A stretch of DNA of 64,000 bases from Herpomyces periplanetae (GCA_009733715.1 WMKJ01000053.1:1-64000); one strand, 5' to 3'; counted from the first letter of the stretch, positions 45,523-57,173 are shown. Translations and numbers: made by a program. Notes: generated by a model not told the origin, from the letters alone.

Positions 45523-47375
45523 TTAAATTGAATAATACCCTGCCCAAAACAGAACGAGTAAAGCAATTCCGGAATTAAACGAAACGGGGAACTTGTGAAG
45601 GGACGCCACACTACGTTTAGCGCTATGGGGAGGGGAATTGGTGCGATTATTTGGGCGGACGTTTGTAGTGAGTTTCGAAATTGACGGGTATTCAAAGGAT
45701 GAATTTGAAGGTGTTGACATTGAAGCCAGGGCTGAGACTGAATGTGCTTGTATCAAGGGGAATCCAGCAGGAAAAGCTCGAAGAGTTGATGTGAAGGGTA
45801 AAGTTGACGGGGGCGGGGACGGGGACGGGGACGGGGACAATTCAACGGGAAGAGTATTCCAGGTTTCGGAGAAATACTGAAACCTATTTCGTGGTAATGA
45901 GGATGAAGGAGGAAGAAGACGTCCGATTACGGGTTTCGAAACACCCCGATCGATTAAACGTTGAATCTCAGGAGAAGGCGGAATTAGGTTAAAGTGGCGT
46001 GAAAATCGGGAGGATTTAATCAGAGATGGAGAGCACATTGGAGCGGTTACGGCATTCGTGGGAGGGGATGATGGAGACTTTGACCTTTGTGAATTGATGG
46101 ATTGTATATCACGATGGGATATTTCGGTAAAATTTAGGCGTTTTATCTGGTTGGCAAGATTTGTAAAATCGGGTCGAAGGTGAACGTTTCCATCGGGCAA
46201 AATATCAACGAGTCCATAATCGGAAGATTCTTGAGAGTACTCGTAAACCAGACCACCACTGAATAAATCCATCTGGGGACTGAAAATTGCCGCGATTTCA
46301 TTGAAGGGACGGGGACGAATTACGTTACAGCCAAATTCCGAAAAGAATACCGGAATGGTTGTATTTTGGAAAACTTTGAGTAGTTGATCGTAGCCGGATT
46401 GTTCAAAACTGGTATTATCACCACACCACGAGTAGGAGTTTAGACCAAAAAAGTCCGCATTGGAAATATTATTTGGGTCCAAAGAGCACTGACTATACTG
46501 CCACATATCGTGTAAAAGTTCACGAACATCGGCAGCCGAGTACCCCACGGGGATTTGACGATTAGCATGCTTTGAGATGTACATTTTAAGATCTCTTTGA
46601 AGGGCCTGGTTGAGGGTTAAAAAAGGGTATTGAACGGGATAAAGTATAGAACTTACTCGTATAAACGGAGGGTTTATCATGGCAGTATCATGATCATTTA
46701 TTACTTCATTAGTGGCAAAGAAACCCAGTAGATTTGGGAAATTTTTAAAGTTTTCAACGACTCGAAACGTGTGAGATAGATAATGGGCATTGTACGAATT
46801 GGCGGGATTGAGGCGATCCAAACTTTCTCCAGGAAGGGGAGAATTAACGTCAATTAGCATATAAATGCCTGCATTGTTGAAGATAGTAGCGCATGCACTG
46901 TGATCAATTTGGGGGTCTACGTTATACACTCGGATCGTATTAATCTGTATAGACCGTGAAGAGACAAATCAGTTCTACCCGATTATTTTCGCCGACTAGA
47001 GATGGGAACGAACTTACGCCGATTGTTTGTAATAAGTTTGCATCTCTTGTACAAATGGTTTCATTGGAAAGGGGATCCATTTTGTTGGTGGGCATATACG
47101 CAGCTTGACCGCCTGGTTGATAACTGAAGGAGAAATAAGGTGAGAAAAAAATTTGCTTATGACCGGGTTAAATGAAAAGGTTGAACGGCTTGTACCAAAA
47201 TAAAAGCCATAGTGACGGGCGTGGGAAAGGTTTAAACTTACTCTACACCCATGATTCTCATGCGAGTTTTACTTTTCGAATTAATAAAATGGGGACCGTT
47301 GATTGTGATGGGACTAAGTGCCCATGAAGTCCACATCAGACCAAGTACTCCCAAACTCCAGTATGTCCATATCAT
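45523..47375 (-). CDS. GPI-anchored 1,3-beta-glucanosyltransferase (GH72, GAS/GEL family)
   Basis: Elongates and remodels cell-wall beta-1,3-glucan at the cell surface. Three exons (47375-47242, 47123-47018, 46944-45523), with 118- and 73-nt introns, give 553 residues. Exon 1 is a signal peptide (MIWTYWSLGVLGLMWTSWAL) followed by PITINGPHFINSK. Exons 1-2 join as IMGVDYQPGGQAAY and exons 2-3 as LQTIGINTIRVYNVDP, both GH72 landmarks. The two catalytic Glu are in FFATNEVI (about 156) and FFSEFGCN (about 280). The C-terminal third is Ser/Pro-rich, with an SPSPSPSP tract encoded by a GGGGAC repeat, and ends in a hydrophobic GPI-attachment tail (GIALLVLFWAGYYSI). There is no X8/CBM43 module, so it belongs to the GH72-minus group. 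Its stop lies 13 bp from that of the convergent La-Arb1 gene. Confidence 0.93.
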
Positions 47376-48495
47376 GGTATTAAGAGATCTTGTTATCGCA
47401 CGAGATGCTGAGATTTGGATAAATCTACCCTACACACGGACGTTAAAATGTCGTTAGCAGTGTATACTTGGTACTTTGTTTCAGCCCGTTTAAAGTAACG
47501 TATACATATAGGTACGTGTGTACGTTGGGTTGTTCAGTGTATAACTTACCATGGTCAAAGTATACGTGTTAAATCGGTTGAATAAATCATTTAAATTGTA
47601 CGGGTTATACGTTCAAGCGTATGGAAATGGGGGGGGAGGGGGAGGGGAGCAAAGAAGGAAGAAGGAAAAGAGAACGTAACAAGTTAACTTGTCAACTGGC
47701 TTTAACCGGTGAAAATAAAAGCAGTCTAGGACGACAGATGGAAAATGGACAAAACAATTTAGAGCAGATTGTCCATGCAAGAAAGTGCGGATTGGCACGA
47801 TTTTGTACTTAATTCAGAGGCCATACTGACGAGGGGAAGCATGCATGCGTAAACCCGTGAGGAGCTCCCGTCCAACAGAATACACAAACCCAATCAATCA
47901 ATACTACCTACATACACGGCCAATTCAAACAAGCCAGCGGAATTGACTAAACATGAGGGGAAATTACCCAAATATCTTCATTCCCCTCCCGCTACACATT
48001 CCTACTACTTAAAAACCACCAATCCCCTCACCCGCATCCATCATACTTTACCCGTTTATCCCGTCTCACCGCCAAACTAAAAACACTATCAAACCAACAC
48101 CTAACACTACTAAACCCAAATTACACAGCACAGCACTAAACCAAGCTAAACAAACACCCTCCTACTTCCCTGACCCATATACCAACACCCCCAAGCTCAA
48201 CCTCTCTACACACACTTCACGATGATGCCCCCGTAACATAACCACCAATACCCACCATCTCAGGCACCAATCCCACCTCCGATTCCACCTCCGTCAGGCT
48301 CCCTCCGCAACCCCGGCAACCGCCTCTCGGCCCGATCCCGGAACCACGCCGGCCCGATCCCCGTCCAACATCCCGCGGCCACGTGCCCGCGCGGCTGTTG
48401 CCGGGGTTACGGACCACCCCTGTCACGTGCGGCAGTGTAAACACGGGTCGCAATTTTTTGGGTTTTGACGAATGCGCCGGAATGCAAAAGTTTTG
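47376..48495. other. GAS promoter and E(z) 3' region
   Basis: No gene supported. Contains a short G-rich tract (47626-47650), a C/A-rich stretch (47870-48220) and a GC-rich island (48280-48450) with CACGTG at 48380-48385 and 48424-48429. It should contain the GAS promoter and the E(z) terminator. Confidence 0.5.
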
Positions 48496-50658
48496 TTACG
48501 CTTCGTTTTGGCGAGCAGTGATGCTCATTTCGCAGGATTTTTTGGCCATGCGAAACGGTGATTCGCCCTTTTCCCAGAATGCTTCTTGCTCATTTGACGA
48601 ACAGCATCCGTAATTGAAAAATAGTTCTTCGCCGGCCACTATGTTTCGTTTGGCAAAAAATCCAATTCGATACACTCCATTACAAAATAATACTTTGGGA
48701 ACACAATTTATATTCTCGTCCCGGGATGAATGATTGATAAACCGAAATTTATTTCCGCGTTTCGTACTATCAATTTCTTGTCGCATATTCAACGAAAATA
48801 AATAAAGGGTCCTATAGTGATGATATACAACTCCGCGACGAATGGCTTCCTTACTACTCACTATTTCGCCTTTATACTCGCCCAAAAAATCGCCCATTTT
48901 AACATTCTCCCCTGCAAATAATCCAATTCCGTGTACTTGACTCGCTCCGATAAACATCTTTTTAGGTACATCCCGCTGCAAATTAACATTCTCACAAACT
49001 GGTTTATCCCTCGACCCCGTCCCATGCCAATCCAATGTTTCCTTACACAAACATCCCTTACACATATCAGGATCGCATTCCCGATTTAAATTAAAACAAT
49101 CACAATTCTTATCATTCCAACATATTCCTCCCGCTCCCGACGAATTATTACCCGCTGTACTCGAGCATGAACATCCCGTAAATCGATATCGACACGCCGA
49201 ATCACACTGGCAAAACTTTTCACATAAAACTCCCTGCTCATAGCATGAACAATTCGACGATTGTTCACATTTCCCCGTATGTGAACATGGTACCAATGGC
49301 CCTCTCTCATGTAACAAACTCGTTTGACTAAATCGAACCGAATAATTCAATGATGTATTCCACGCTCGCCTCTGTAACCCTGTACTATTCGATCCATTAA
49401 CATCTCCATTATTCATTCCTTTGGCCCATTCTCCCGATTTTGTTATCAAACTTTTATTGTTAATTCTCCGCGATTTAGCATACATCATCCCCCGCTTCTC
49501 TAATAACCCCCATTTTTTATACCGCTCTCGACTCTCTTCCTTCATCCTCTTCACCGTCCACCTCTTAACCCTTTCACCACACGACCTTGAAGATCTCGTT
49601 GAACTACTACTACTTTCCCCATCACTATCTCCATCACTTTCATCCCGATTCTCCCCGTGTACCGTACAAAAGTGAACATGACATATCTCACATGCCAGCC
49701 CCGAAAAGTCTGCTTCGCTATCCTTCCCTTGCTCTAACTCTTTCACTACCTCCCCTCCTTCGTCTACCACATCTCCAATCCCCATATACGCTACCTTGCG
49801 TCGTACCAAATGCCATAAACTAATCCCCATAACCTTCAAATACGCTCGACACGCCAAACCTGCAATCTCCAACTCATCATCCTTAACCCTTTCACAATAT
49901 TCAAGTAAAACTTTCCAGTATTCATACTCTTTATCAAAATCTTCCACCCTCCCACTACTACCCCCCTTACTATCTTCGTTTGCCTTAATATACCCTAACC
50001 GTTTAGCATTTTTACTCCCTTGCCGCAAAAATTCCACCAGAATCGCCTTCCACGAACACCCCACATCACTTATAAATCGCTCTGCATAAACTTCAAATTC
50101 TTTGCAATGCTCCACAACTCTAATAAATTCCACTTGTTCATCACATCGTAAATTGAATGATTCTTGTAAATCTTCGTATAATCCATCTTTAACCCGTGCA
50201 AGTGTTTCTTCATCGTTGGAAAATGTAGGCCAATATTGAAGTTCATCATTATTTTCCGCAATCCGATTCTGACTTAGGCTAACGTACATGTTAAATTCCG
50301 GCAGGTTTATCGTTTCATCGTGAATTCGCTGAATTTCTCCGTAAATTTCACTCTTACTTCCCCTACGTCCGTCCAATATATCCTGCGTAAATGCTAACCA
50401 GTCAATTCCTTCCTTACCGGCACACTTGCCATTGTTATCTCCCCCCTGCTTTAAAAATGGTGATTCTACCGCATTGCTAAAATCTCGTTTGCCCAATTGT
50501 TCACGAGCCAAACTTAAGGCTTTCCGCACTCGTCTTTCATGGTCTTGATGATAAGTTTTTTTATGCTTCATCAATAAACCCTCCACTTCATAAAGTTGAA
50601 CTCCTCCCCTACCAAATCCACCACCCCCCATCTCATATCCCATCGTTTCTTCTGCCAT
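48496..50658 (-). CDS. KMT6: Histone H3 lysine-27 methyltransferase, E(z)/KMT6 (PRC2 catalytic subunit)
   Basis: Catalytic subunit of Polycomb repressive complex 2, which trimethylates H3K27 for facultative heterochromatin. A single exon of 720 residues. The N-terminal half is diverged, with charged helical segments. A Cys-rich CXC region spans about 455-560 (CSHTGKCEQSSNCSCYEQ, CEKFCQCDSACRYRFTGCSC, CDPDMCKGCLC), followed by a SET domain (about 566-690): IGASQVHGIGLFAGE, LGEYKGEIVS, the AdoMet-binding FRFINHSS and the Tyr-containing GEELFFNYG. The CXC directly before SET is diagnostic for E(z) rather than other SET families. S. pombe and S. cerevisiae lack PRC2, so this narrows the host. The start ATG fits a conserved MAEE opening with no upstream in-frame extension needed. 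The RNAi factor Arb1 is encoded about 3 kb away. Confidence 0.9.
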   Translation of the reverse strand: MAEETMGYEMGGGGFGRGGVQLYEVEGLLMKHKKTYHQDHERRVRKALSLAREQLGKRDFSNAVESPFLKQGGDNNGKCAGKEGIDWLAFTQDILDGRRGSKSEIYGEIQRIHDETINLPEFNMYVSLSQNRIAENNDELQYWPTFSNDEETLARVKDGLYEDLQESFNLRCDEQVEFIRVVEHCKEFEVYAERFISDVGCSWKAILVEFLRQGSKNAKRLGYIKANEDSKGGSSGRVEDFDKEYEYWKVLLEYCERVKDDELEIAGLACRAYLKVMGISLWHLVRRKVAYMGIGDVVDEGGEVVKELEQGKDSEADFSGLACEICHVHFCTVHGENRDESDGDSDGESSSSSTRSSRSCGERVKRWTVKRMKEESRERYKKWGLLEKRGMMYAKSRRINNKSLITKSGEWAKGMNNGDVNGSNSTGLQRRAWNTSLNYSVRFSQTSLLHERGPLVPCSHTGKCEQSSNCSCYEQGVLCEKFCQCDSACRYRFTGCSCSSTAGNNSSGAGGICWNDKNCDCFNLNRECDPDMCKGCLCKETLDWHGTGSRDKPVCENVNLQRDVPKKMFIGASQVHGIGLFAGENVKMGDFLGEYKGEIVSSKEAIRRGVVYHHYRTLYLFSLNMRQEIDSTKRGNKFRFINHSSRDENINCVPKVLFCNGVYRIGFFAKRNIVAGEELFFNYGCCSSNEQEAFWEKGESPFRMAKKSCEMSITARQNEA

Positions 50659-51681
50659 TTAACCTTTCTGTTTCCCGTATTTTTTCCCCGACATTTACCC
50701 TTCATAATACTTCCACTACACCCTATAAATCAACCTTGACTGGACCTTCAAAAAACCTAAAAAAAACCCCTTCGCCAGAATGTTCACATAAAACAAATAT
50801 ATCCCAATATAATCCTCATTATACGCGTGGCATAATTTTCCTTCAATCATCCTTCTGATAGCTTCGTACACACAACTCATAATCCATTTCTCGCCATCCC
50901 CAAAAAATCTTCCTTATTTTCAACCTCTCCCAACCGTCTGCTTATTTCCTAGACAATTTAAAACTCCATTAATCCTCTTCCAAAACAATTCCCTCCCCTT
51001 CAAGTCCCTTCATCGTTCCCCATTTATACCCAAACTACTCCCACCCCCCTACCCACTTCCCCCACCTACCCACGTGATCTAATACCTCCCGTCACCTGAC
51101 CCCATCTGCGTGCCGACCCTCGCTTATCAACCTTCTGCGCCACCTCCACGCCACACATAGCGCCTTCCCTCGCCGATACACTCTCTTTCCTTAATCGGCT
51201 TTTTGTCCGATTCTTTCCTTCCCTTCTTCGTCTCGTCTGATCTACCATTCATTGGCTCTTTCCTTCAATTCCAAATCATAATTGCTTTTTACCTTCGAGA
51301 ACTTTGTTCATTTTTCTTCCATTTTAAACGTCACTTCTCCCCTTCTAATATCCTCTTTTTTCCCCCAAAAAGTTTTATACCTTCTTGCTTCTCACTCACC
51401 TTTTTGCGCTCTCATTTCCTTCCCCTTCCCTTTCCTCTCCCTCTACTTATCCACACCCTCCACCTCCTATTAACTTATCCCTTCTACCCTCACCCTCAAT
51501 CAAAATCAGGCCAACTATATTCCTTAACTTTAACGGGACAAAATCCTTTTCTTATCGCTCTCTAGTACGCGCCCGCACACACACGCATACTACCAAGCAA
51601 ACTCGCACTTAAACATCCCTTAATCTCCCTACTACCGGTTACACGTGTCTACGCACTCATTCACCGTGCGATACCCTAACA
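50659..51681. promoter_or_regulatory. Divergent promoter of E(z) and eRF1
   Basis: About 1 kb without a supported gene. CACGTGAT at 51071-51076 is followed by a GC-rich patch with TGCGCCAC at 51136. From about 51190 the + strand is heavily pyrimidine-rich up to the eRF1 start. ACCCTAAC directly precedes the eRF1 ATG. Confidence 0.5.
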
Positions 51682-53095
51682 ATGTCCTTTCAGCCTACTT
51701 CGTCCGATGCAGAAAAAAAAATTGAAATATGGAAAGTTAGAAAACTTATAAAGCGATTGGAAGCCGCGCGTGGTAACGGCACTTCAATGATTTCTCTCAT
51801 TATCCGTAAGATATTCTTCCCCCTCTTCCATCCTCTCGTATCGTGCATGCTAACTCTTCCGTCCCCACGCGTGCTTCCCTACAAAATCTTCAGCTCCCAA
51901 GGACCAAGTATCCCGTGCCGCAAAAATGCTCGCCGAAGAGTACGGTACAGCTTCAAACATTAAATCTCGTGTTAATCGTCTATCCGTTTTATCCGCTATA
52001 ACTTCAACCCAACAACGCTTAAAGCTTTACTCTAAAGTCCCCCCCAACGGTCTTGTCGTTTACTGTGGTGAAATTATCACTGCCGAGGGCAAAGAACGCA
52101 AAATTAACATTGACTTTGAACCTTTTAAACCCATCAACACTTCTCTTTACCTTTGCGATAATAAATTTCATACCGAAGCTTTGGCTGAACTACTCGAATC
52201 CGATCAGAAATTCGGCTTCATTATCATGGACGGTAACGGCGCCCTCTTCGGTACATTATCCGGTAACACCCGTGATGTATGTCATAAGTTTAGCGTTGAT
52301 TTACCCAAAAAACACGGTCGTGGTGGTCAATCTGCCCTTCGGTTTTCCCGTCTACGCGAAGAAAAGCGTCATAACTATGTACGAAAGGTCGCCGAAACCG
52401 CCGTTCAAATCTTCATTTCAAACGACAAAGTTAACGTTGCCGGTCTTATTCTCGCCGGTTCCGCAGACTTTAAAAATGATCTTAACCAATCCGATATGTT
52501 CGATCAACGTTTACAGGCTAAAGTTATCAAAGTCGTCGATGTATCCTACGGTGGGGAAAACGGCTTTAATCAAGCTATTGAACTAGCCTCGGAAACCCTA
52601 TCAAGCGTTAAATTTATACAGGAGAAAAAGTTGATTAATCGTTTCTTCGATGAAATTAGCCAGGACTCCGGAAAAGTTTGCTACGGAATCGATGATACGT
52701 TAAAAGCTCTTGAACTAGGTGCATGTGAGGTTCTCATTGTTTACGAAAATCTGGAGGTAACTCGTTGGACTCTTAAGTCTAGCTCCGGTTCTGAATTTAT
52801 CCTTCACCTTACCAAGGCCCAAGAACAGACCGACCGATCCCCCTTCATGGATAAAGATACAGCTCAGGAAATGGAAGTCGTTGATCAAGTATCTCTACTT
52901 GAATGGCTTGCTGATAAGTATCGTGATTACGGTGCAACTCTTGAATTTGTTTCTGATCGAAGTTGTGAAGGTAACCAATTTGTTAAGGGTTTCGGTGGCA
53001 TTGGTTCCATTTTGCGCTATAAGGTTAACTTTGAACAATTAACCGAACTATCCGATGATGATGAATATTATGATGGCGCTTATGAGTCTTCATGA
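51682..53095 (+). CDS. SUP45: Eukaryotic translation release factor 1 (eRF1)
   Basis: Recognises all three stop codons in the ribosomal A site and, with eRF3, triggers peptide release. Two exons (51682-51805, 51894-53095) with an 88-nt intron give 441 residues, the usual family length. Domain N carries [14 protein letters not shown] (NIKS near residue 64) and YLCDNKF (YxCxxxF), both of which contact the stop codon. Domain M has the catalytic GGQ in [14 protein letters not shown] near residue 187. Domain C ends in the acidic tail [13 protein letters not shown], the eRF3/PP2A-interaction side. The motifs are the standard form, which argues for a standard genetic code in this organism. The intron joins SLII to PPKDQ, as conserved in the family. 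Confidence 0.98.
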
Positions 53096-53600
53096 ATTAG
53101 TTACTTTTTACCCTGAAGCAAGTTTACTCGGCATTCCATTGCTCAAGATTAACACACACAATCCTCAAAATCTCCCTATTAGCACTGCAATCCCGAATTT
53201 TCCCTTTAATTCTGCAGTGATAAACTGGATGCGCCAACACACATCTTTTACACATTAAAAAAAACTTCAACTAACTCCCACCCCCAATTCATCACCACTT
53301 TCTCTCGTCCGCCCGACAAACTCTGGACGGGATGCTACGCCACACTGCGCCACCGACTTCCACGTGCCGGGAGCGTGTCCCCAACAGCTCCTTCCTGTTT
53401 TGGGTTCCCCGCTTTTCCTGGAATCGCTGTTGCTCCTTCCTGCCGGTCCTACTTCGGCTCAGCCCTACAGCCCTACGGCCAAAAATACAAATTTGTCAAT
53501 TTAACTCAATCCCATCCTTTTTCATAAATCTTTTTCCCTAGCCTTTCCTTTTTTTGTCTCTATCCATTCCCCTCCCCCCCCTCCCTTTCGTCATCTTTCC
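53096..53600. other. Convergent 3' spacer
   Basis: 505 bp between eRF1 and the transporter. It contains a GC-rich patch (53325-53470) with TGCGCCAC at 53346 and CACGTG at 53361. No gene seen. A promoter-like island between two 3' ends is unexpected. Confidence 0.45.
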
Positions 53601-55403
53601 TCAACTGTTTCGTCCCATTAATATAGTTGCTGCTGTGCTTGCTACGCTTATCCCTATACTTAATATCATGGCAAAGCGTAATGCGTAAATTCGAAATATC
53701 GTCATTCGATGTGCAAAAAGTCGTAATTGAAAGGCCAATGGTAACGTTATACATAGCGTAAAGCAGCATAATGCTCCTATAAGTGCCATTGTTCGCTCAA
53801 ATCCCGGAAACACTATTGCAATCATCGTCATACTACACGTTACTCCCGTCGAGAGTACATACCGAACTATCGTTAACTGATTCCATGTACTACTCTTTGT
53901 ATTCATTAGTCCACTCGATTTACCCTTGGCTCGTCGCTTTACTATCCCATTAAGCATACCCTCCAGCATGCTCACCGCTGGACATGTATTCAAGGGAACC
54001 TTGGTAAGTGGTATAATAGCAATAAATGTCGCAATAAGCGCCCGTATAGTTCTGGCGTACTCTTTCACCTGTAGAATATTCGTCGTAATTTCATCTTCCA
54101 CACCATTTCCAAACATAAGCCATCCCGCCGTTCCAACACTGGCATCCAACGTTAACGTTAACGCAAATACCACGCTTAAGCAATATCGGTATCGTCGTGA
54201 TAGTTTACTACTCCCGTTATTGCTCATCATAATCTCTTGTTGTAATCGTCCGTTGACGTTTCCACTACCCAATCCCGGCTTAAAATCTCGGTATATATGA
54301 GGAAACACTCCGTGCCCACCCCACGGACTCATAATAAGCCCGATACCTATCAATAATGATCCAACCCCTTGCGGAAATACCGTAGTATGTGCCGGTTCTC
54401 TTAAACTACCGGGTGCGTGATCTCGAGAAAATCCCGCCGTAAGTAAAGCACTGAACGTTCCCATGCAGCAAATCACACCGATAATCGAGACAAACGATAG
54501 TGATCGTAAAGGCAAACAGCTCAACGGTACAAGAATCATTCCACAGATAATCTTCCAGTATAATAAGCTTAACCCAGGCGCTAATGTCTGCATCGTATCC
54601 GCGAATAGGATAATCATAGCCACGCATATCCCCATAATCTCCGTGAACAGTAACACTGTCGTAAAAATTCGTCCAACTTTCCCGTAGCAAGCTGACGCTA
54701 TATCCACAAATGAAATAAGCTCATCATTATCATCTAGACAATCTGCCAATATACCCGCTGTGTATCGAGTTACCCCCGCCGCTGCGACAAGAAGGCCTAG
54801 TCCCAACAACCAACCACTGCGCATAAATGCCATGGGTAATGAAAGTAAGCCCACACCCACGAGTACGTTGATCGAGTTAAATGTAGTCTGGTAAATAGTA
54901 GATCGTTTCCGCACTGACTGTAATGTGCCCCCCGAATATTCCTCATTTTCTCCGTTAAAGTCGCTTCCATCATCATCCGCTATACTACGACCATGATCAT
55001 CGCTTGGCACGTCTTTGCTTAAAAGGGCTTGTTGTTCATCACACGAGCTATCCAGACTTGTATAGCCACGCCATGCAGATGTTTCAAATGATGCTGCATC
55101 CTGTGAAATTTCTCCGTGGAAAAAGCCGCGTGTCGCCTGCGTACTGTCACTGTGAAGCGGTTCCATTACCTTGTTCGGCGTTGTCATCGGTTCATTTAAT
55201 CTTCCGTCGTTGCGCCCAAATAAGTTAACTTGAGATTCCCGTTCAATTAACAATTTGTGAGATTTACGCTCCACTGGAGCGTTAACGGCATTTTCCATGC
55301 CTACACCTAAACTATGCTCAAGCGTGTGACATATAGACTGTGAAGTTGTCTGTGAGCATGACCCAACGTCTGATTTCCAAACTATTCCAATCTCTGCCGA
55401 CAT
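53601..55403 (-). CDS. Vacuolar-type amino acid transporter (AAAP/AVT family)
   Basis: A single exon of 600 residues from the ATG of MSAEIGIVW. The N-terminal 190 residues are hydrophilic and cytosolic. Then comes the AAAP signature TIYQTTFNSINVLVGVGLLS followed by about ten to eleven membrane segments, including YTAGILADCLDDN, LFTEIMGICVAMIILFAD and GHGVFPHIYRDF. Known role: AVT proteins exchange neutral amino acids for protons across the vacuolar membrane. The long N-terminus and the INVLVGVGLLSLP opening resemble Avt1 (import into the vacuole), but I would not separate it from Avt3/4 types by eye. An insert with GLGSGNVNGRLQQEIMMSN lies in a cytosolic loop. It is convergent with eRF1. Confidence 0.85.
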   Translation of the reverse strand: MSAEIGIVWKSDVGSCSQTTSQSICHTLEHSLGVGMENAVNAPVERKSHKLLIERESQVNLFGRNDGRLNEPMTTPNKVMEPLHSDSTQATRGFFHGEISQDAASFETSAWRGYTSLDSSCDEQQALLSKDVPSDDHGRSIADDDGSDFNGENEEYSGGTLQSVRKRSTIYQTTFNSINVLVGVGLLSLPMAFMRSGWLLGLGLLVAAAGVTRYTAGILADCLDDNDELISFVDIASACYGKVGRIFTTVLLFTEIMGICVAMIILFADTMQTLAPGLSLLYWKIICGMILVPLSCLPLRSLSFVSIIGVICCMGTFSALLTAGFSRDHAPGSLREPAHTTVFPQGVGSLLIGIGLIMSPWGGHGVFPHIYRDFKPGLGSGNVNGRLQQEIMMSNNGSSKLSRRYRYCLSVVFALTLTLDASVGTAGWLMFGNGVEDEITTNILQVKEYARTIRALIATFIAIIPLTKVPLNTCPAVSMLEGMLNGIVKRRAKGKSSGLMNTKSSTWNQLTIVRYVLSTGVTCSMTMIAIVFPGFERTMALIGALCCFTLCITLPLAFQLRLFAHRMTIFRIYALRFAMILSIGISVASTAATILMGRNS

Positions 55404-55527
55404 CGTGCGCTGTCCTATCACTTCTTGTTAACGTGGACAGAACTAAATATACTCACTGATCCCAGCCCTAGCTCGTGAAAATGCATTTGCTAACTTGATC
55501 TAAGATACAACACATGCACCCGTACGT

Positions 55528-55529
<2 letters not shown>

Positions 55530-55562
<33 letters not shown>

Positions 55563-55582
55563 CGCACGCACACACACACACA
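55530..55582. repeat. CA dinucleotide microsatellite
   Basis: About 30 bp of pure CA followed by CGCACGCACACA variants, 130 bp upstream of the transporter start. Confidence 0.85.
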
Positions 55583-56865
55583 AGACACTTCAAACTAGTC
55601 GTATAGGTCTTGAATTTATCGCTAGACTGCCCATGAAACTTGGCTCAGTTAGCTGGCTGGTTCATCAGTCTGCCGGCTGACCCGATGGTTCGCTGGTTTA
55701 TAACCCCACAAAACCTGACTTGACAGTTAGGGAAAATCAGTGGGAAAGACTATCCTTTAAGGGTCATCTAATCAATACACGCCATACATAGAGTTCATAA
55801 GGAGAGAGCAATTAATCCATCCCAAATAGACATCCGAGTTTGAGAACACTAAATTTGCCATACAATCAGTCTGTACGCACATGGCATTTTACCACAACAC
55901 GCTATCTATATTAACGTTACAATGCAATAAGATATACCATTGGGGAGAGAGAGGATGAGAGGATTGCGGGAGCCGGTTAGGTTGATGAAGATGATCCCCT
56001 CCATTAACCATTCCATCAATTCATAATTGTTTTCCACTTAGTCACGGTAAATGACAATCCTACGAGGATCTTACACGGCTCGTGGTCCATACCAGAGCCG
56101 GTAATGGTGCAACAATAACTACCGTCCGCCATTAGTGGGCGATTCTTACACTTCACATCTTGATAGCATCCTTCCCCAGCCTAGTACAGCATTAACAGTG
56201 TGTAGCGCGAGTCATCAAGATCCATTCAAAGCATATTATTCCCGTGAAAATTAGCAAACTGAATCCTGCACTGTAGTACGGGTTGATATCGCGTGGTTAA
56301 AGTTTGGTATATGTTATATTCATAAGAGGAATACTCAGGCGTAGAGTCTGCGTGTAAATGAACCAAGTACGGGAATAAAAGTGAAAGGGGAATCGTTTAC
56401 GGTATACCCGTGGTGAAACAATTTAGGTCGGTCGGAGTATCAATTAACGGGCAGCTAAGCCCTAGGATTTATACTGGCGGTAAAAGTATTTTTAGATTGT
56501 AATGTATAGAATAGGTGTAAGTAAACAAGAGTCCACAAATCGAGCATCAAATCCAGTATTATTTCTTTGAACTTTTTGTTACTCGAAAAAGCTACCAATG
56601 GACGGTTAGTGAATGTTTTAAACGACCAAAGTGAGAGTACGTGTATGCGCGCGTATGTGAGTAGTAGTGAACATTGAATATTCCAAATCAGGGGAAAATG
56701 AAATATAAATTAATTCAGACCAAAGTAAATTCTGATAAAAGCTGAAAGGGGAGAAAAAAATGGGTAGAAACCAGAGGAAAATGAAAAATGGAATTTTCAT
56801 CTTTTTAAACGTTAACGTGAAGCAAAATCGAGTCCGTCCGGCTCGGCAAAACCTTTCCGGAAGAA

Positions 56866-56871
56866 CACGTG
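56866..56871. promoter_or_regulatory. CACGTG E-box upstream of RPL25
   Basis: AACACGTGACGA context, 371 bp before the ribosomal protein start codon. Confidence 0.35.
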
Positions 56872-57173
56872 ACGAGTGTAGAATGACTAAGCCGTGCGCA
56901 CAAAAGCGTCCAAAAATTGCGATGAGCGAATTTGACGATGTTAAAAATTATTTTTCAAGGTTCTTTGGGGAAAGTTTTTAGAAAATTTGGTTCGAGGGGA
57001 TTTCGGTTTATGTGGAGGGCGATTGATTAAATTAAATTTGATCGGTGTGAAAGATTTTGTTGCATTGTGAAAAATATTATACCGTGTACGTTTCCGCTGA
57101 GTGCGTGTATGCGTATGGGGGAGGGGTTTTTGGGATACGTCCACTAACATGAGCTATAGTACTCGCGTGCTAA

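Noticed and set aside
52053-52586. 177-codon + strand frame
   Set aside because: Lies in another frame inside eRF1, whose own frame is fully conserved.
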